Of a stretch of DNA of 64,000 nt, positions 17,560-26,133 are shown in pieces. The translations under genes were made by a program, and so were the position numbers. The stretch is from SXOA01 sp046153945 (GTDB taxonomy: Bacteria; Planctomycetota; Planctomycetia; Pirellulales; Pirellulaceae), in NCBI GenBank assembly GCA_046153945.1, contig JBJXFF010000024.1, forward strand, positions 13,437 through 77,436, given 5' to 3'. The notes below the pieces were generated by a model. That model made no database searches. It saw only the letters and a program-made list of their open reading frames with translations, and was not told the origin of the DNA. Position 1 is the first letter of the stretch. Each line of letters starts with the position of its first letter.

Positions 17560-17711
17560 GGCCCCTCGCGAGTACAACTTCTCTCTGCGTTCGTTTAGAC
17601 TAGACCAGGCAATGTGGTTGCAGTGCGCGCTTGCGCTATTCCCTTCCGCAGGCTTGGTTTAGAATGGTAGCTAAGCTGTCGACACGATTTCGGCTGACAA
17701 GGATTTATCTC

Positions 17712-19619
17712 ATGACTTCCCCCCTGCTCCGCTCTGGATTGGCATTGGTTTTTGGCATTTTGATTTCGGCCTCGATCTTGGCCGCCCCAACCAAGGAACA
17801 GCAAGCGGAAATCAGCACCATCAGTACGCTGCTGACTCGAGCCGGCAACCTTTACAAACAGGGTAAGAACGCGGAGGCTGGGGAGGCGATTAAGGAGGCC
17901 CAGGCCAAAATCGAAAAGCTGGGTGAAGGAGGGGATGCTCAGGTCATCAAAGCTCTGGAAGCCCCCTACAAGCGGCTGCTCAACGCCCACGCCCTGCTCG
18001 AAATTGAAGGTGTCAAGCTCAGCGAAATCAAGCCCCTCGAAGTCAAGAAGCCGATGCCTGGCGGAGGGGCCGGTGCCGTTCCCGCCGGTGCCGTGAGCTT
18101 CACCAAGCAGATTGCTCCGATCATCGTCGCCCGTTGCGGCGGCTGCCACGTCCGCAACAGCCGCGGCGAGCTTTCGATGGCCTCCTACGAAGCGATGATG
18201 GCTGGCAACAAGAACGGCAAGATTGTCATCGTCGGCAAGCCGGAAGGGAGCATCATTATCGACAAGATTGAGGGGAAAGAGATGCCCCCCAACGGGGCTG
18301 GCATTCCGGATGCGGAGTTCGTCACAATCAAAAAGTGGATTTCCGAGGGGGCCAAGTTCGACGGCACTGACGCTAAGGCCAATCTCAACACGCTCACCGC
18401 TGGCAACGCAGCCGCGACTCCGATGGTCGAGATCAAGACAGCGACCGGCAAAGAAACCGTCAGCTTTGCCAAGGACATCGCTCCGGTCCTGGCGAGCACC
18501 TGCGTGAACTGCCACGGCGCGAGGCGGCCCGGAGGTAACTTCAGTCTTGCCACCTTTGAAGGTCTGCTCAAAGGTGGCGACAGCGGCTCACCAATTCAGT
18601 CTGGCAAAGGTGCCGACTCATTCCTGATTAAGAAACTTCGTGGCATGGCCTCACAGGGGCAACGCATGCCGCTGAATCTCGACCCTCTCAAAGATGATGT
18701 CATTGCCAAGATCGAAAAGTGGATCGATGAAGGAGCGACGTTTGACGGTGGTGATCCTAAGCAGCCCGTCGTCGAAGTCGCCGCGCTGGCCAAAGCCCGC
18801 AGCAGCACGCACGAGCAGCTTAGTGCTGATCGCGCTGTCTTGGCCGGCAGCAACTGGCGGCTGGGAATGTCGGACATTGGCGCAGACAAGTTGGAGACCG
18901 AGAATTTTCTGGTGCTGGGAAATGTTGGCCCCAACACCGTGAAACAAATCGGTGAAAGTGCCGAGGCCATTGCCCCCAAAGTCGGCGAGATGCTCAAAGC
19001 CGTTTCCGGCCAGCCGCTTATCAAAGGAAAAATGACGCTGTTCGTCTTCCGCGAACGGTACGACTACAGCGAGTTCGGAAAGATGGTCGAGCAGCGAGAG
19101 ATTCCCGGCATGTGGCGGGGACATTTCAAATTCAGCATCGTGGACGCCTATGCTGCCGTGATTCCTCCGAAAGCGGACGACTATCACCTGCAAACTCTCA
19201 TCGCCCAGCAACTGGCGGGCTGTTACGTGGCCTCGCTTGGCAAGGGTGGTACTCCGGTATGGTTCTCGCAGGGAGCCGGCCGAGTCATCGCTTCTCGGCT
19301 GGATGGCGGTGATCCGCGCGTGGTCGCTTGGGATGATGCGATACCCGAGATCGTCTCTGGTCTGCCGAGTCCTGATGCATTTCTCACGGGCAAGCTGGAT
19401 CCGGAATCCGCCGATATTGCCTCCTACAGCTTCGTCAAGTTCCTGATGACCGACGGCAAACGGTTCCAGGCCGTGCTCGACAAGTTACGCGGCGGCGGCG
19501 ACTTTGCCAAGTCTTTTCAAGAGGTTTACGGAAAGACCCCCAATGCACTTTGCGAGATGTGGGTTCTCAAGCCCCCGTCACGGAGTGTGCCGGCGAAAAA
19601 GACGGCGGGAAAGAAGTAG
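17712..19619 (+). CDS. Planctomycete-type c-type cytochrome domain protein, two haem sites
   Basis: From the ATG at 17712 the protein has 635 residues with an N-terminal signal (SGLALVFGILISASILAA). A coiled segment (30-110) is followed by two homologous cytochrome domains: SFTKQIAPIIVARCGGCHVR and SFAKDIAPVLASTCVNCHGA, each with one CxxCH and a later MPP or MPLN segment for the axial ligand. Residues ~380-635 have no haem site and resemble a peptidase-like or DUF1570-type fold without an intact HExxH (LIAQQLAGCYVASLG occupies that place). It should sit in the periplasm and carry electrons or sense redox state. It converges with the regulator gene eight bases away. Confidence 0.85.
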   Translation: MTSPLLRSGLALVFGILISASILAAPTKEQQAEISTISTLLTRAGNLYKQGKNAEAGEAIKEAQAKIEKLGEGGDAQVIKALEAPYKRLLNAHALLEIEGVKLSEIKPLEVKKPMPGGGAGAVPAGAVSFTKQIAPIIVARCGGCHVRNSRGELSMASYEAMMAGNKNGKIVIVGKPEGSIIIDKIEGKEMPPNGAGIPDAEFVTIKKWISEGAKFDGTDAKANLNTLTAGNAAATPMVEIKTATGKETVSFAKDIAPVLASTCVNCHGARRPGGNFSLATFEGLLKGGDSGSPIQSGKGADSFLIKKLRGMASQGQRMPLNLDPLKDDVIAKIEKWIDEGATFDGGDPKQPVVEVAALAKARSSTHEQLSADRAVLAGSNWRLGMSDIGADKLETENFLVLGNVGPNTVKQIGESAEAIAPKVGEMLKAVSGQPLIKGKMTLFVFRERYDYSEFGKMVEQREIPGMWRGHFKFSIVDAYAAVIPPKADDYHLQTLIAQQLAGCYVASLGKGGTPVWFSQGAGRVIASRLDGGDPRVVAWDDAIPEIVSGLPSPDAFLTGKLDPESADIASYSFVKFLMTDGKRFQAVLDKLRGGGDFAKSFQEVYGKTPNALCEMWVLKPPSRSVPAKKTAGKK

Positions 19620-19627
19620 CGCTGCCG

Positions 19628-21013
19628 CTACTTCGCCAGCATACCCCGCGGCTCTTCCAGGCCGAGGCGTTTCATTTTCTTATAGAGCGTGGTCCGGTTG
19701 ATGCCGAGAGCATCAGCCGACTGGCTGCGATTCCAGTTGTTGAGCCGCAGGACTTCCAGGATGATAGCCCGCTCGGGAGCTTCCATGGCGTCCTTAAGCG
19801 CCTTGCCGGTGAGCGGCTCCAGGTTCATCGCCGATGAGCCGGCGCACATTTGCGGGGGAAAATCTTCAGGCGTGACAATGTTGGTGCGGCCGAGCAGCAC
19901 TGCCCGTTCGACCACATTTTGCAACTCGCGAACATTCCCCGGCCAGCGATAACGTTGCATCGCTGCCATCGCGTCCTCGCTGAAGCCCTCGCACTTCTTG
20001 CCGGTTTCCTCGCGGGTCCGGGCCAGGAAGTGCTCCGCCAAAAGCGGAATGTCAGAAATGCGATCCCGCAGCGGCGGAAGTTCAATGCTGATGACGTTTA
20101 CACGGTAGTACAGGTCTTGCCGGAATCGGCCTTCCGCCACGGCTCGCGTCAAGTCTTCGTTCGTCGCCAGAATCACTCGGCTGTCGACGTGAATCGTCGT
20201 CGTGCTGCCGACCGGTTCGAACTCGAACTCTTGCAGAACCCGCAGCAGCTTTACTTGCAAGCTCGGAGAGGCGGTCCCAATTTCGTCGAGGAAAATGGTC
20301 CCCTTATCCGCCTTGGTGAATTTGCCAATCTTTTCCCCAACCGCACCGGTGAACGAGCCAGCCGCATGTCCAAACAGTTCGCTCTCCAGCAGCGTCTCGG
20401 GCATGGCTCCGCAGGCAACTTCCACGAACGACTGGTCCCGCCGGCTGCTGCGGCGATGAATCGCGCGGGCCAGGAGTGACTTTCCTGTACCGCTTTCGCC
20501 CGTAATGAGTACCGTCGCGCGGGTGTCCGCAATGCGATCAATGGTGTCGAACACCCGCTGCATCCGGTGGTCATGCCCCACGATATTTTCGAGTCCAAAG
20601 CGGAGGTCGAGTTGCGCCTTGAGTTTCTGGTTTTCTTCAATCACCTTCTTTTGCGAGAGGGCCCGCTCAATCGCCATCGCCAACTCTTCGTCAATCAGTG
20701 GCTTGGTCAGCAAGTCAAAAGCACCCGCCCGGAGGGCTTCAATTCCCGTCTCCACGGTCCCGTAGCCCGTAATCAGCACCACGGTCAACTGTGGATGATG
20801 CTTTCGGCACCAGGCCAGAATTTCAAATCCGTCCCCATCGTTCAGGCGAACATCCGCCAGCACCAGATCCAGAGCCTGGGCTTCAATCCGTTCCCTGGCC
20901 TGCGCACAACTGTCGGCGGTAAAGACGGAATGACCCTGCTCCCGCAACCAGGAGGCCATCGACTCCAGCAAATGGCGATCATCGTCGACCAGGAGCAAGT
21001 TGTGGTTCTTCAT
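19628..21013 (-). CDS. Sigma-54-dependent NtrC-family response regulator
   Basis: The protein has 461 residues from ATG 21013. Receiver domain 1-120 with phosphoacceptor Asp54 in DLVLADVRLNDG and Lys in LLTKPLIDEE. AAA+ domain: Walker A ITGESGTGKSLLAR, sigma-54 loop GSFTGA (Ser instead of the usual Ala), Walker B GTIFLDEIG and RFRQDLYYRVNVI. The C-terminal Fis-type HTH is LRLNNWNRSQSADALGINRT. It should activate sigma-54 promoters when phosphorylated. No cognate histidine kinase lies beside it. A palindrome 9-28 bases upstream of the start could be its own binding site. Confidence 0.93.
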   Translation of the reverse strand: MKNHNLLLVDDDRHLLESMASWLREQGHSVFTADSCAQARERIEAQALDLVLADVRLNDGDGFEILAWCRKHHPQLTVVLITGYGTVETGIEALRAGAFDLLTKPLIDEELAMAIERALSQKKVIEENQKLKAQLDLRFGLENIVGHDHRMQRVFDTIDRIADTRATVLITGESGTGKSLLARAIHRRSSRRDQSFVEVACGAMPETLLESELFGHAAGSFTGAVGEKIGKFTKADKGTIFLDEIGTASPSLQVKLLRVLQEFEFEPVGSTTTIHVDSRVILATNEDLTRAVAEGRFRQDLYYRVNVISIELPPLRDRISDIPLLAEHFLARTREETGKKCEGFSEDAMAAMQRYRWPGNVRELQNVVERAVLLGRTNIVTPEDFPPQMCAGSSAMNLEPLTGKALKDAMEAPERAIILEVLRLNNWNRSQSADALGINRTTLYKKMKRLGLEEPRGMLAK

Positions 21014-21021
21014 AGGGGTGC

Positions 21022-21041
21022 AATGACCTAAATAGGTCATT
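21022..21041. promoter_or_regulatory. Candidate operator palindrome upstream of the NtrC-type gene
   Basis: AATGACCT-AAAT-AGGTCATT has perfect 8-base arms with a 4-base spacer, eight bases before the regulator's start codon on the minus strand. An extra half-site AGGTCATT lies at 21112-21119. It fits an operator for a dimeric HTH protein, perhaps autoregulation. Confidence 0.45.
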
Positions 21042-21512
21042 AATCCATTGTTACAGGGGGGTTAATACTTTCTTTGCGGGCAGAATTGGCAATGTGCTGC
21101 ATTACCCCTTGAGGTCATTGGGGAATCCGGAGAAATCATCGCAGATGATGAAGTTTATCTACGTCACGGTTGAAAAAGGTCAACATTCCAGTGTCTTCCG
21201 TCACATAGATTTGCGCCAATGGCACAACCAAAGTACATGGCACACATAGACTTGAGAAGATTTTTCTGCCGCCCCCCCTTTGCATATGCCGAACGAACCC
21301 TGCTACATTGAGCGCTCTTGGGGATCGTCAAATTCTTTGGAATCTTCCCCAAAATGGGGTAGGATTGCAATTGGGGGGATTTTCGGCGTTTGCTTCCTCA
21401 GAGGAGTGGGATTCATCATTTCTCTGCGAAATCTTTGCCAGTTCCTCCGTCGCATGGACGAGCGCGAGTTAATGAGTGGGTTAAAACTCGTTTCGAGTTA
21501 GGGAGGTAGGTA
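21042..21512. other. Intergenic control region between divergent response regulators
   Basis: About 470 bases, visibly richer in A/T than its neighbours, separating two divergent regulator genes. Besides the half-site at 21112-21119 no gene, tRNA or clear sigma-70 promoter was identified. Confidence 0.4.
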
Positions 21513-22145
21513 ATGTCAATTAGTGTGCTCGTCGCGGATGATCATCCCATCATCCGCGCCGGTATCGTATCCATGCTGAAGGATACGGAAATGCAGGTGG
21601 TCGCGGAGGCGGCCACAGGGAACCAGGCAATCGAACAGACGGCAAAACACCACCCTGATGTGGTATTGCTGGACATCCGCATGCCTGAAACAGACGGCTT
21701 GGAAGCCTTGGAACGGATTGTGGACCGATCACCGCGAACCAAAGTGGTGATGTTTACCGGCCACGACACGCAAACTTTTGTCGCCCGCGCGGTCGCCTTG
21801 GGGGCCGCCGACTTCATCATGAAGGGGTCGCCAAAGGAAGAAATCGTGAACGCCATTAAACGGGCGCACACGGGCCTTCCGCCTGATCCGGACAGCCTGA
21901 TGGGCCGGGTCAAGAACACAATGGTCCGCCGGAGGCCGACCTACGACGAAGAAATCCCCCTTACCAACCGCGAGGTGCAGGTGCTACGGCATGTGGCGAT
22001 GGGGCTCTCCAATCGGGAAATCGGCAGTTCTTTGGAGATCAGCATCGAAACGGTCAAAGAGCATGTGCAAAACATTTTGCGCAAGCTCGAAGCCGGCGAT
22101 CGGACCGAAGCTGCCGTCTGGGCGGTAAAAAAGGGCCTCGTCTAA
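21513..22145 (+). CDS. NarL/FixJ-family response regulator
   Basis: The 210-residue protein has a receiver domain with the acidic pair VADDHP at 8-12, phosphoacceptor Asp54 in VVLLDIRMPETDG and the switch Thr and Lys (VVMFTGHD, FIMKGS). The LuxR-type HTH is at ~148-208: LTNREVQVLRHVAMGLSNRE then IGSSLEISIETVKEHVQNIL. The start is preceded by GGGAGGTAGGTA. A hairpin terminator follows the stop. The PAS/GAF gene downstream on the same strand may be a partner, but the terminator separates them. Target genes unknown. Confidence 0.95.
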   Translation: MSISVLVADDHPIIRAGIVSMLKDTEMQVVAEAATGNQAIEQTAKHHPDVVLLDIRMPETDGLEALERIVDRSPRTKVVMFTGHDTQTFVARAVALGAADFIMKGSPKEEIVNAIKRAHTGLPPDPDSLMGRVKNTMVRRRPTYDEEIPLTNREVQVLRHVAMGLSNREIGSSLEISIETVKEHVQNILRKLEAGDRTEAAVWAVKKGLV

Positions 22146-22171
22146 AGTGCGAAGAACTCAAATTCCCTTAA

Positions 22172-22201
22172 AGCGGAAGACGTGGGTCTTCCGCTTTTTC
22201 A
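22172..22201 (+). terminator. Rho-independent terminator after the NarL-type regulator
   Basis: AAGCGGAAGACGTGGGTCTT then CCGCTTTTTC: the arms GCGGAAGAC and GTCTTCCGC are perfectly complementary with a short loop and are followed by T5, about 28 bases after the stop codon. Confidence 0.85.
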
Positions 22202-22428
22202 TGCGCACGGGAATATTTCCGGGAATCTCCCTCCCGTTTTAGTAACTCCCGAGAGCCGCAACGGACATATTGCTTCCCGTAGCCTGTTGTCGGCGGTGGA
22301 GTTTGCGGGACTACCAAAGTAGCGTCGTTTTCTAAGCGAGTTGCCCGTGGCGGATAGCCGATTTCAAGTTGTGCCCTTCGCAGGACAGACCTATAATTCC
22401 AGGGGGTTGGAGGGACCAGGAGCACGCA

Positions 22429-24150
22429 GTGGCGAATAAGCCCAGAGTTCTCTTTATTGGCGGGCCGAACGACAACGCCGACTTACCGGCGGGTGCGGAG
22501 TCGTTGTTCGACGTCGTCAAGGTCCAAAACCCCCTCCGGGCTCTCGCGTTGCTGACGCGCGAGAAGTTTGACGGCCTCTTTGTCTCCGAAGAGCATTTTC
22601 AGGAAGCCCTCCGTTTCGGCAAGCTGCTCGAAAACAACCGTGTGCTGGAAGGAATGCCCGACGCCGTCGCCGTCGTTGACGCTAGCAGCACCATCCTCTG
22701 GACCAACGACCGCCTTCGCTCCTGGGCGAACCGGGGAAACATCGTCGGCGAGAGTTTCTTCGCCGCACTTGGCGGGCCGGTGATTATTGGCGGCGACACA
22801 TCCCCTTTTCAAAGCGCCCTTAAGAATTCGCACACCACGGTCTCGCTACTGCGGACCAAGGAAGGGAAGCACTACCAACTGCACGCCGTCCCCATGCCGG
22901 ACCTGCATGATGGCGCGCCCCACTTGGTCGTCACCGTCCGCGATGTCTCGCTGGAGACGGAACAGCAGCAGAAGCTGGTGGCGATTCAAACGGCGGGAAG
23001 AGAACTGGCCGGCCTCCGCCCCGAAGATGTCTATTACATGACCGTCGAAGAGCGGAAGGAACTGCTCAAGAAGAACATCCTGCAGTACACCCAGGAACTG
23101 CTCAATTTCGACGTTGTCGAGATTCGCCTTCTCGATCCCAAAACCGGCGAGCTTCAGCCGTTGCTGGAGCACGGCATGGATCCATGTGCCGCCGGACGCG
23201 TCCTCTATGCCAAGCACGAAGGGAACGGCGTCACCGGCTTTGTCGCCTCCTCCGGCGTAAGCTACCTCTGCGACGACACCACGACCGATCCGCTTTACTT
23301 GGAAGGAGTGAAGGGGGCCAAGAGCTCGCTGACAGTCCCGCTTAAGTTCGAGCATCAAGTCATCGGGACGTTTAACGTCGAGAGCCCCGTTCCGCATGCC
23401 TTCAGCGAAGAAGACCAGCTCTTCGTCGAAACCTTCTGCCGCGGCGTGGCGGCAGCCCTCAACACGCTAGATCTCCTCAGCGCTCAGCGGGCCAACGCCG
23501 CCCAGGACGCCACCGAAGCCATTCACAAAGCGGTCGCCCTGCCAATCGACGAAATCCTCAGCGATGCCTGTGCCCTGGCGGAACGTTTCCTCTCCGCCGA
23601 GCCCGAAGTCGCGGCCCGCCTGCGGCGGCTCGTCTGGAACGCCCGCAATATCAAGGACGTGATTCACAAAGTCGGCCGCAACATGGCCCCCACCGAGGCC
23701 GTGCCGGTGGACAGCGTTTCCTGCAAGCGCCCCAAGCTTCGCGGCCGACGCGTGCTCGTCGTCGATGCCCATGACGACATCCGCTCGTCGGCCCACTCCC
23801 TCCTCGAGCCCTACGGCTGCGTGGTGGAGACGGCTCAGAAGGGCTCCGAAGCGGAACTGCTGTATCAGCTCAGCATGCAGAACGAAAAGTACGACGTGGT
23901 GGTGACCGGCGTGGACCTCCCCGACATGAGCGGAGCCGACCTGCTGATCCGCCTCAAGGCGATGGTGGACCCGGTGCCGATCATCCTCACCCAGGAATTC
24001 GGCCACGACCCCGGCCACACGCTGGTCCGCGCCCGTCGCAATGGCCTGAACGAACGGGCCTGGATCATCAAGCCCTTCCGCGCCCCGCAGCTCCTCGACA
24101 CGATGGAACACATCCTGGACTGGTCGAAGAAGGACCAAACGCAGGCGTAA
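22429..24150 (+). CDS. PAS-GAF signalling protein with degenerate C-terminal receiver
   Basis: I chose the GTG at 22429, which has AGGAG six bases upstream (22418-22422); 573 residues. Segment order: an N-terminal receiver-like fold (RVLFIGGPNDNADL, ~1-60), a PAS domain (~75-170, VLEGMPDAVAVVDASSTILW), a GAF domain (~210-350, FDVVEIRLLDPKTGELQPLL and AKSSLTVPLKFEHQVIGTFN), a helical part, and a C-terminal receiver (~440-565, RRVLVVDAHDDIRSSAHSLL). In the last domain the phosphoacceptor position reads VVVTGVDLPDMSG, with Gly where Asp is expected. No histidine kinase or cyclase domain is present, so it is probably an adaptor or sensor that works by protein contact. Confidence 0.8.
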   Translation: MANKPRVLFIGGPNDNADLPAGAESLFDVVKVQNPLRALALLTREKFDGLFVSEEHFQEALRFGKLLENNRVLEGMPDAVAVVDASSTILWTNDRLRSWANRGNIVGESFFAALGGPVIIGGDTSPFQSALKNSHTTVSLLRTKEGKHYQLHAVPMPDLHDGAPHLVVTVRDVSLETEQQQKLVAIQTAGRELAGLRPEDVYYMTVEERKELLKKNILQYTQELLNFDVVEIRLLDPKTGELQPLLEHGMDPCAAGRVLYAKHEGNGVTGFVASSGVSYLCDDTTTDPLYLEGVKGAKSSLTVPLKFEHQVIGTFNVESPVPHAFSEEDQLFVETFCRGVAAALNTLDLLSAQRANAAQDATEAIHKAVALPIDEILSDACALAERFLSAEPEVAARLRRLVWNARNIKDVIHKVGRNMAPTEAVPVDSVSCKRPKLRGRRVLVVDAHDDIRSSAHSLLEPYGCVVETAQKGSEAELLYQLSMQNEKYDVVVTGVDLPDMSGADLLIRLKAMVDPVPIILTQEFGHDPGHTLVRARRNGLNERAWIIKPFRAPQLLDTMEHILDWSKKDQTQA

Positions 24151-24162
24151 GGTAGCTCTCCT

Positions 24163-25341
24163 TTGCTTCTCGACACCCTGCTCTCCCTGGCAGCCTTCCT
24201 CGGCCATTTCTCCCTCTGCGTCTGGCTCTTCAATCGTCTGCACGCAATCCCCTGGCGGCGCATCGTGATCAAGTGGCTCGGCCGGGCCATTCTCAGCTTT
24301 GGGGCAGGGATGTTGGCCGTTTATGGTCTGCGAGCGGCCGTGTTCGGCGTTTGCATCTGGAAGGGAACTGCTGTGGAGGCGACCGAGGTTCCTTGGCTCA
24401 TCTGCCCGGCACTCTGTGTCCTGGTGATGTTCGCTGCCATTCCGAAGTGGCTCCTTCCCAGGCTCTTCTCTCAGGATCCCGCCGCGCTCGTCTCCAACGA
24501 CACCACGCTCTACGACCTAGCCAAGGAACTTGGCGCAGCGCCGATTGGCCGCGGAGAGACACGACTCTTTTCCAAATTCCCAGGCAATCAGATCTTCCAG
24601 ATCGCCGTGCAAAGGAAGACTCTCCGTCTGCCGCAACTGCCGCCGGAGTTGGATGGGCTCACCATTGCCCACCTCTCCGACTTACACATGACCGGAAAGC
24701 TGACTCGCCCGTTTTACGACGCCATCGTCGACCACACCAATCGGCTGGAGCCCGACTTGGTTGTTATCACGGGGGACATCGCCGAGAAAGTGATGTGCCT
24801 GGACTGGATTGTCCCCGTTCTCAGCCGCCTGAAAGCCCGCGAGGGCAAGTACTTCATCCTCGGCAATCACGAGATGAAGCTGCCGGATACAGGCATCCTC
24901 CGCCGACTCATGGAAGAAGCCGGTTTCATCGACGTCGGCAGCAAAGCGATGCCGATCAACCTTCGTGAAACCGAAATCCTGATAGCCGGCAGCGAATTCC
25001 CCTGGTTCGGAGCCAATCCCAACCTGCCCCCTGACTCCTGTCCCCTGTCTCCTGTCCCCTGTCCCTTCCGCCTGCTCCTCTCGCACTCTCCCGACCAGCT
25101 TCCGTGGGCCAAGGCCAACAACGTCGACCTGATGCTCGCCGGCCACACCCACGGCGGCCAAATCCGTCTGCCGTTCATCGGCGCACTCATCTCCCCCAGC
25201 AGTTACGGCTTTCGCTATGCCGGCGGCACTTATTTTGAAGAGCCGACGCTGCTCCACGTCAGCCGCGGTCTCTGCGGCGATCATCCCATCCGGCTCAACT
25301 GCCCGCCAGAGCTGCCGCTGCTGACACTGGTGAGAGATTGA
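24163..25341 (+). CDS. Membrane-anchored metallophosphoesterase
   Basis: The calcineurin-like metal sites are complete: DLH in IAHLSDLHMTGK, GD in LVVITGDIAEK, GNHE in FILGNHEMKL, and the GHTHGGQ block in MLAGHTHGGQIRLPF. About 150 N-terminal residues hold three hydrophobic helices (LLSLAAFLGHFSLCVWLF, LSFGAGMLAVYGLRAAVFGV, WLICPALCVLVMFAAIP). The start is probably the TTG at 24163, as the first ATG would remove the first helix. The family includes YkuE/YaeI-type lipid phosphoesterases. Residues ~288-303 (LPPDSCPLSPVPCPF) come from an in-frame dispersed repeat between the active-site blocks. Confidence 0.85.
   Translation: MLLDTLLSLAAFLGHFSLCVWLFNRLHAIPWRRIVIKWLGRAILSFGAGMLAVYGLRAAVFGVCIWKGTAVEATEVPWLICPALCVLVMFAAIPKWLLPRLFSQDPAALVSNDTTLYDLAKELGAAPIGRGETRLFSKFPGNQIFQIAVQRKTLRLPQLPPELDGLTIAHLSDLHMTGKLTRPFYDAIVDHTNRLEPDLVVITGDIAEKVMCLDWIVPVLSRLKAREGKYFILGNHEMKLPDTGILRRLMEEAGFIDVGSKAMPINLRETEILIAGSEFPWFGANPNLPPDSCPLSPVPCPFRLLLSHSPDQLPWAKANNVDLMLAGHTHGGQIRLPFIGALISPSSYGFRYAGGTYFEEPTLLHVSRGLCGDHPIRLNCPPELPLLTLVRD
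25025..25068. repeat. Dispersed CTCCTGTCCCCTG-type repeat, copy 4, inside the phosphoesterase gene
   Basis: CCCCCTGACTCCTGTCCCCT and further near-identical units lie in frame, giving a Pro/Cys-rich loop (PDSCPLSPVPCP) in the metallophosphoesterase. Same orientation as 3040-3080. Confidence 0.7.
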
Positions 25342-25359
25342 TTCCTTAACGCCGCAACG

Positions 25360-26082
25360 TTAAAGCAACAATGACGGAATATGCTCGATTGTCACCGGCA
25401 ATTCTTGTCCGCTTACTCTGCGCGCCAGTTTCAGCAATCCAACACCTCCAATGAAACAAGACGAGCAGGATTGTCCCTCAAATTCCCGACGAGTGAACTT
25501 CTCCCAACCAGCCGCTGCCCGTCGCAGCTCATTAACAAAATCAGCCCAAGACCCGTTTGCAATCGCCCGTAAACACTCGACGTATCCAATGAACTGCGCG
25601 TCGGTATCAGGCGCTGGGAGAGCCAAGTGCGGCCGTGCCTCATTAATTCTACCTAAAGTCAATGCTTTCAGTGCCTTGGCGATATAAACAGAGTCATCGG
25701 GATCGTAAGCATTATCCGTGGGTAACATTTCGGCAAATCGCTTGATTAGGTCATTGTCGCCTACGGCTAACGCAATCAACAACTGCTGAAAATATGCGGC
25801 GCTAAGGTAACCAAGCGGCGATGGAACCCCCTGCATCTCTAAAGAGAGTACTGTCGCACATATTTCGACAGCTTGATGGAAACAAGCGATGGCTTTGTCG
25901 CGATTGCCAGCGGCGACGTGGATATATCCTTGGTCCTCCAGCGTAAGCGAGAGGAGGCTCAGGCCTTGCTTGTCTGTCGACGACGTCCGAGAACTTCCCA
26001 GGCGACGCTGCAACAATGTCATCTTCTTCTCATTCTGAGCGACCCATCGTTCAACATCGGATTTCGAGAACAACGAAGCCAT
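25360..26082 (-). CDS. Imm49-like protein (possible immunity protein)
   Basis: From ATG 26082 the protein has 240 residues, starting MASLFSKSDVERWVAQNEKK. It is helical, with repeat-like pairs (YIHVAAGNRDKAIACFHQAV, ALKALTLGRINEARPHLAL). The C-terminal pattern (ELRRAAAGWEKFTRREFEGQ ... GGVGLLKLARRVSGQELPV ... IPSLLL) resembles the end of immunity-49 family proteins, which protect against toxins of polymorphic or contact-dependent systems. I see no toxin gene beside it. A sampled line is about 43% GC, well below the neighbours, consistent with transfer. The family match is from memory of pattern and is weak. Confidence 0.45.
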   Translation of the reverse strand: MASLFSKSDVERWVAQNEKKMTLLQRRLGSSRTSSTDKQGLSLLSLTLEDQGYIHVAAGNRDKAIACFHQAVEICATVLSLEMQGVPSPLGYLSAAYFQQLLIALAVGDNDLIKRFAEMLPTDNAYDPDDSVYIAKALKALTLGRINEARPHLALPAPDTDAQFIGYVECLRAIANGSWADFVNELRRAAAGWEKFTRREFEGQSCSSCFIGGVGLLKLARRVSGQELPVTIEHIPSLLL

Positions 26083-26133
26083 GTGACTGCCATCTTCCTC
26101 ACCGAAGGTGATCCCCAAAAATGCCCCACAATT

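Noticed and set aside
21084..21105. Sigma-54 promoter TTGGCAATGTGCTGCAT
   Set aside because: The distance between the GG and GC elements is one base shorter than the required spacing, so it is unlikely to be used.
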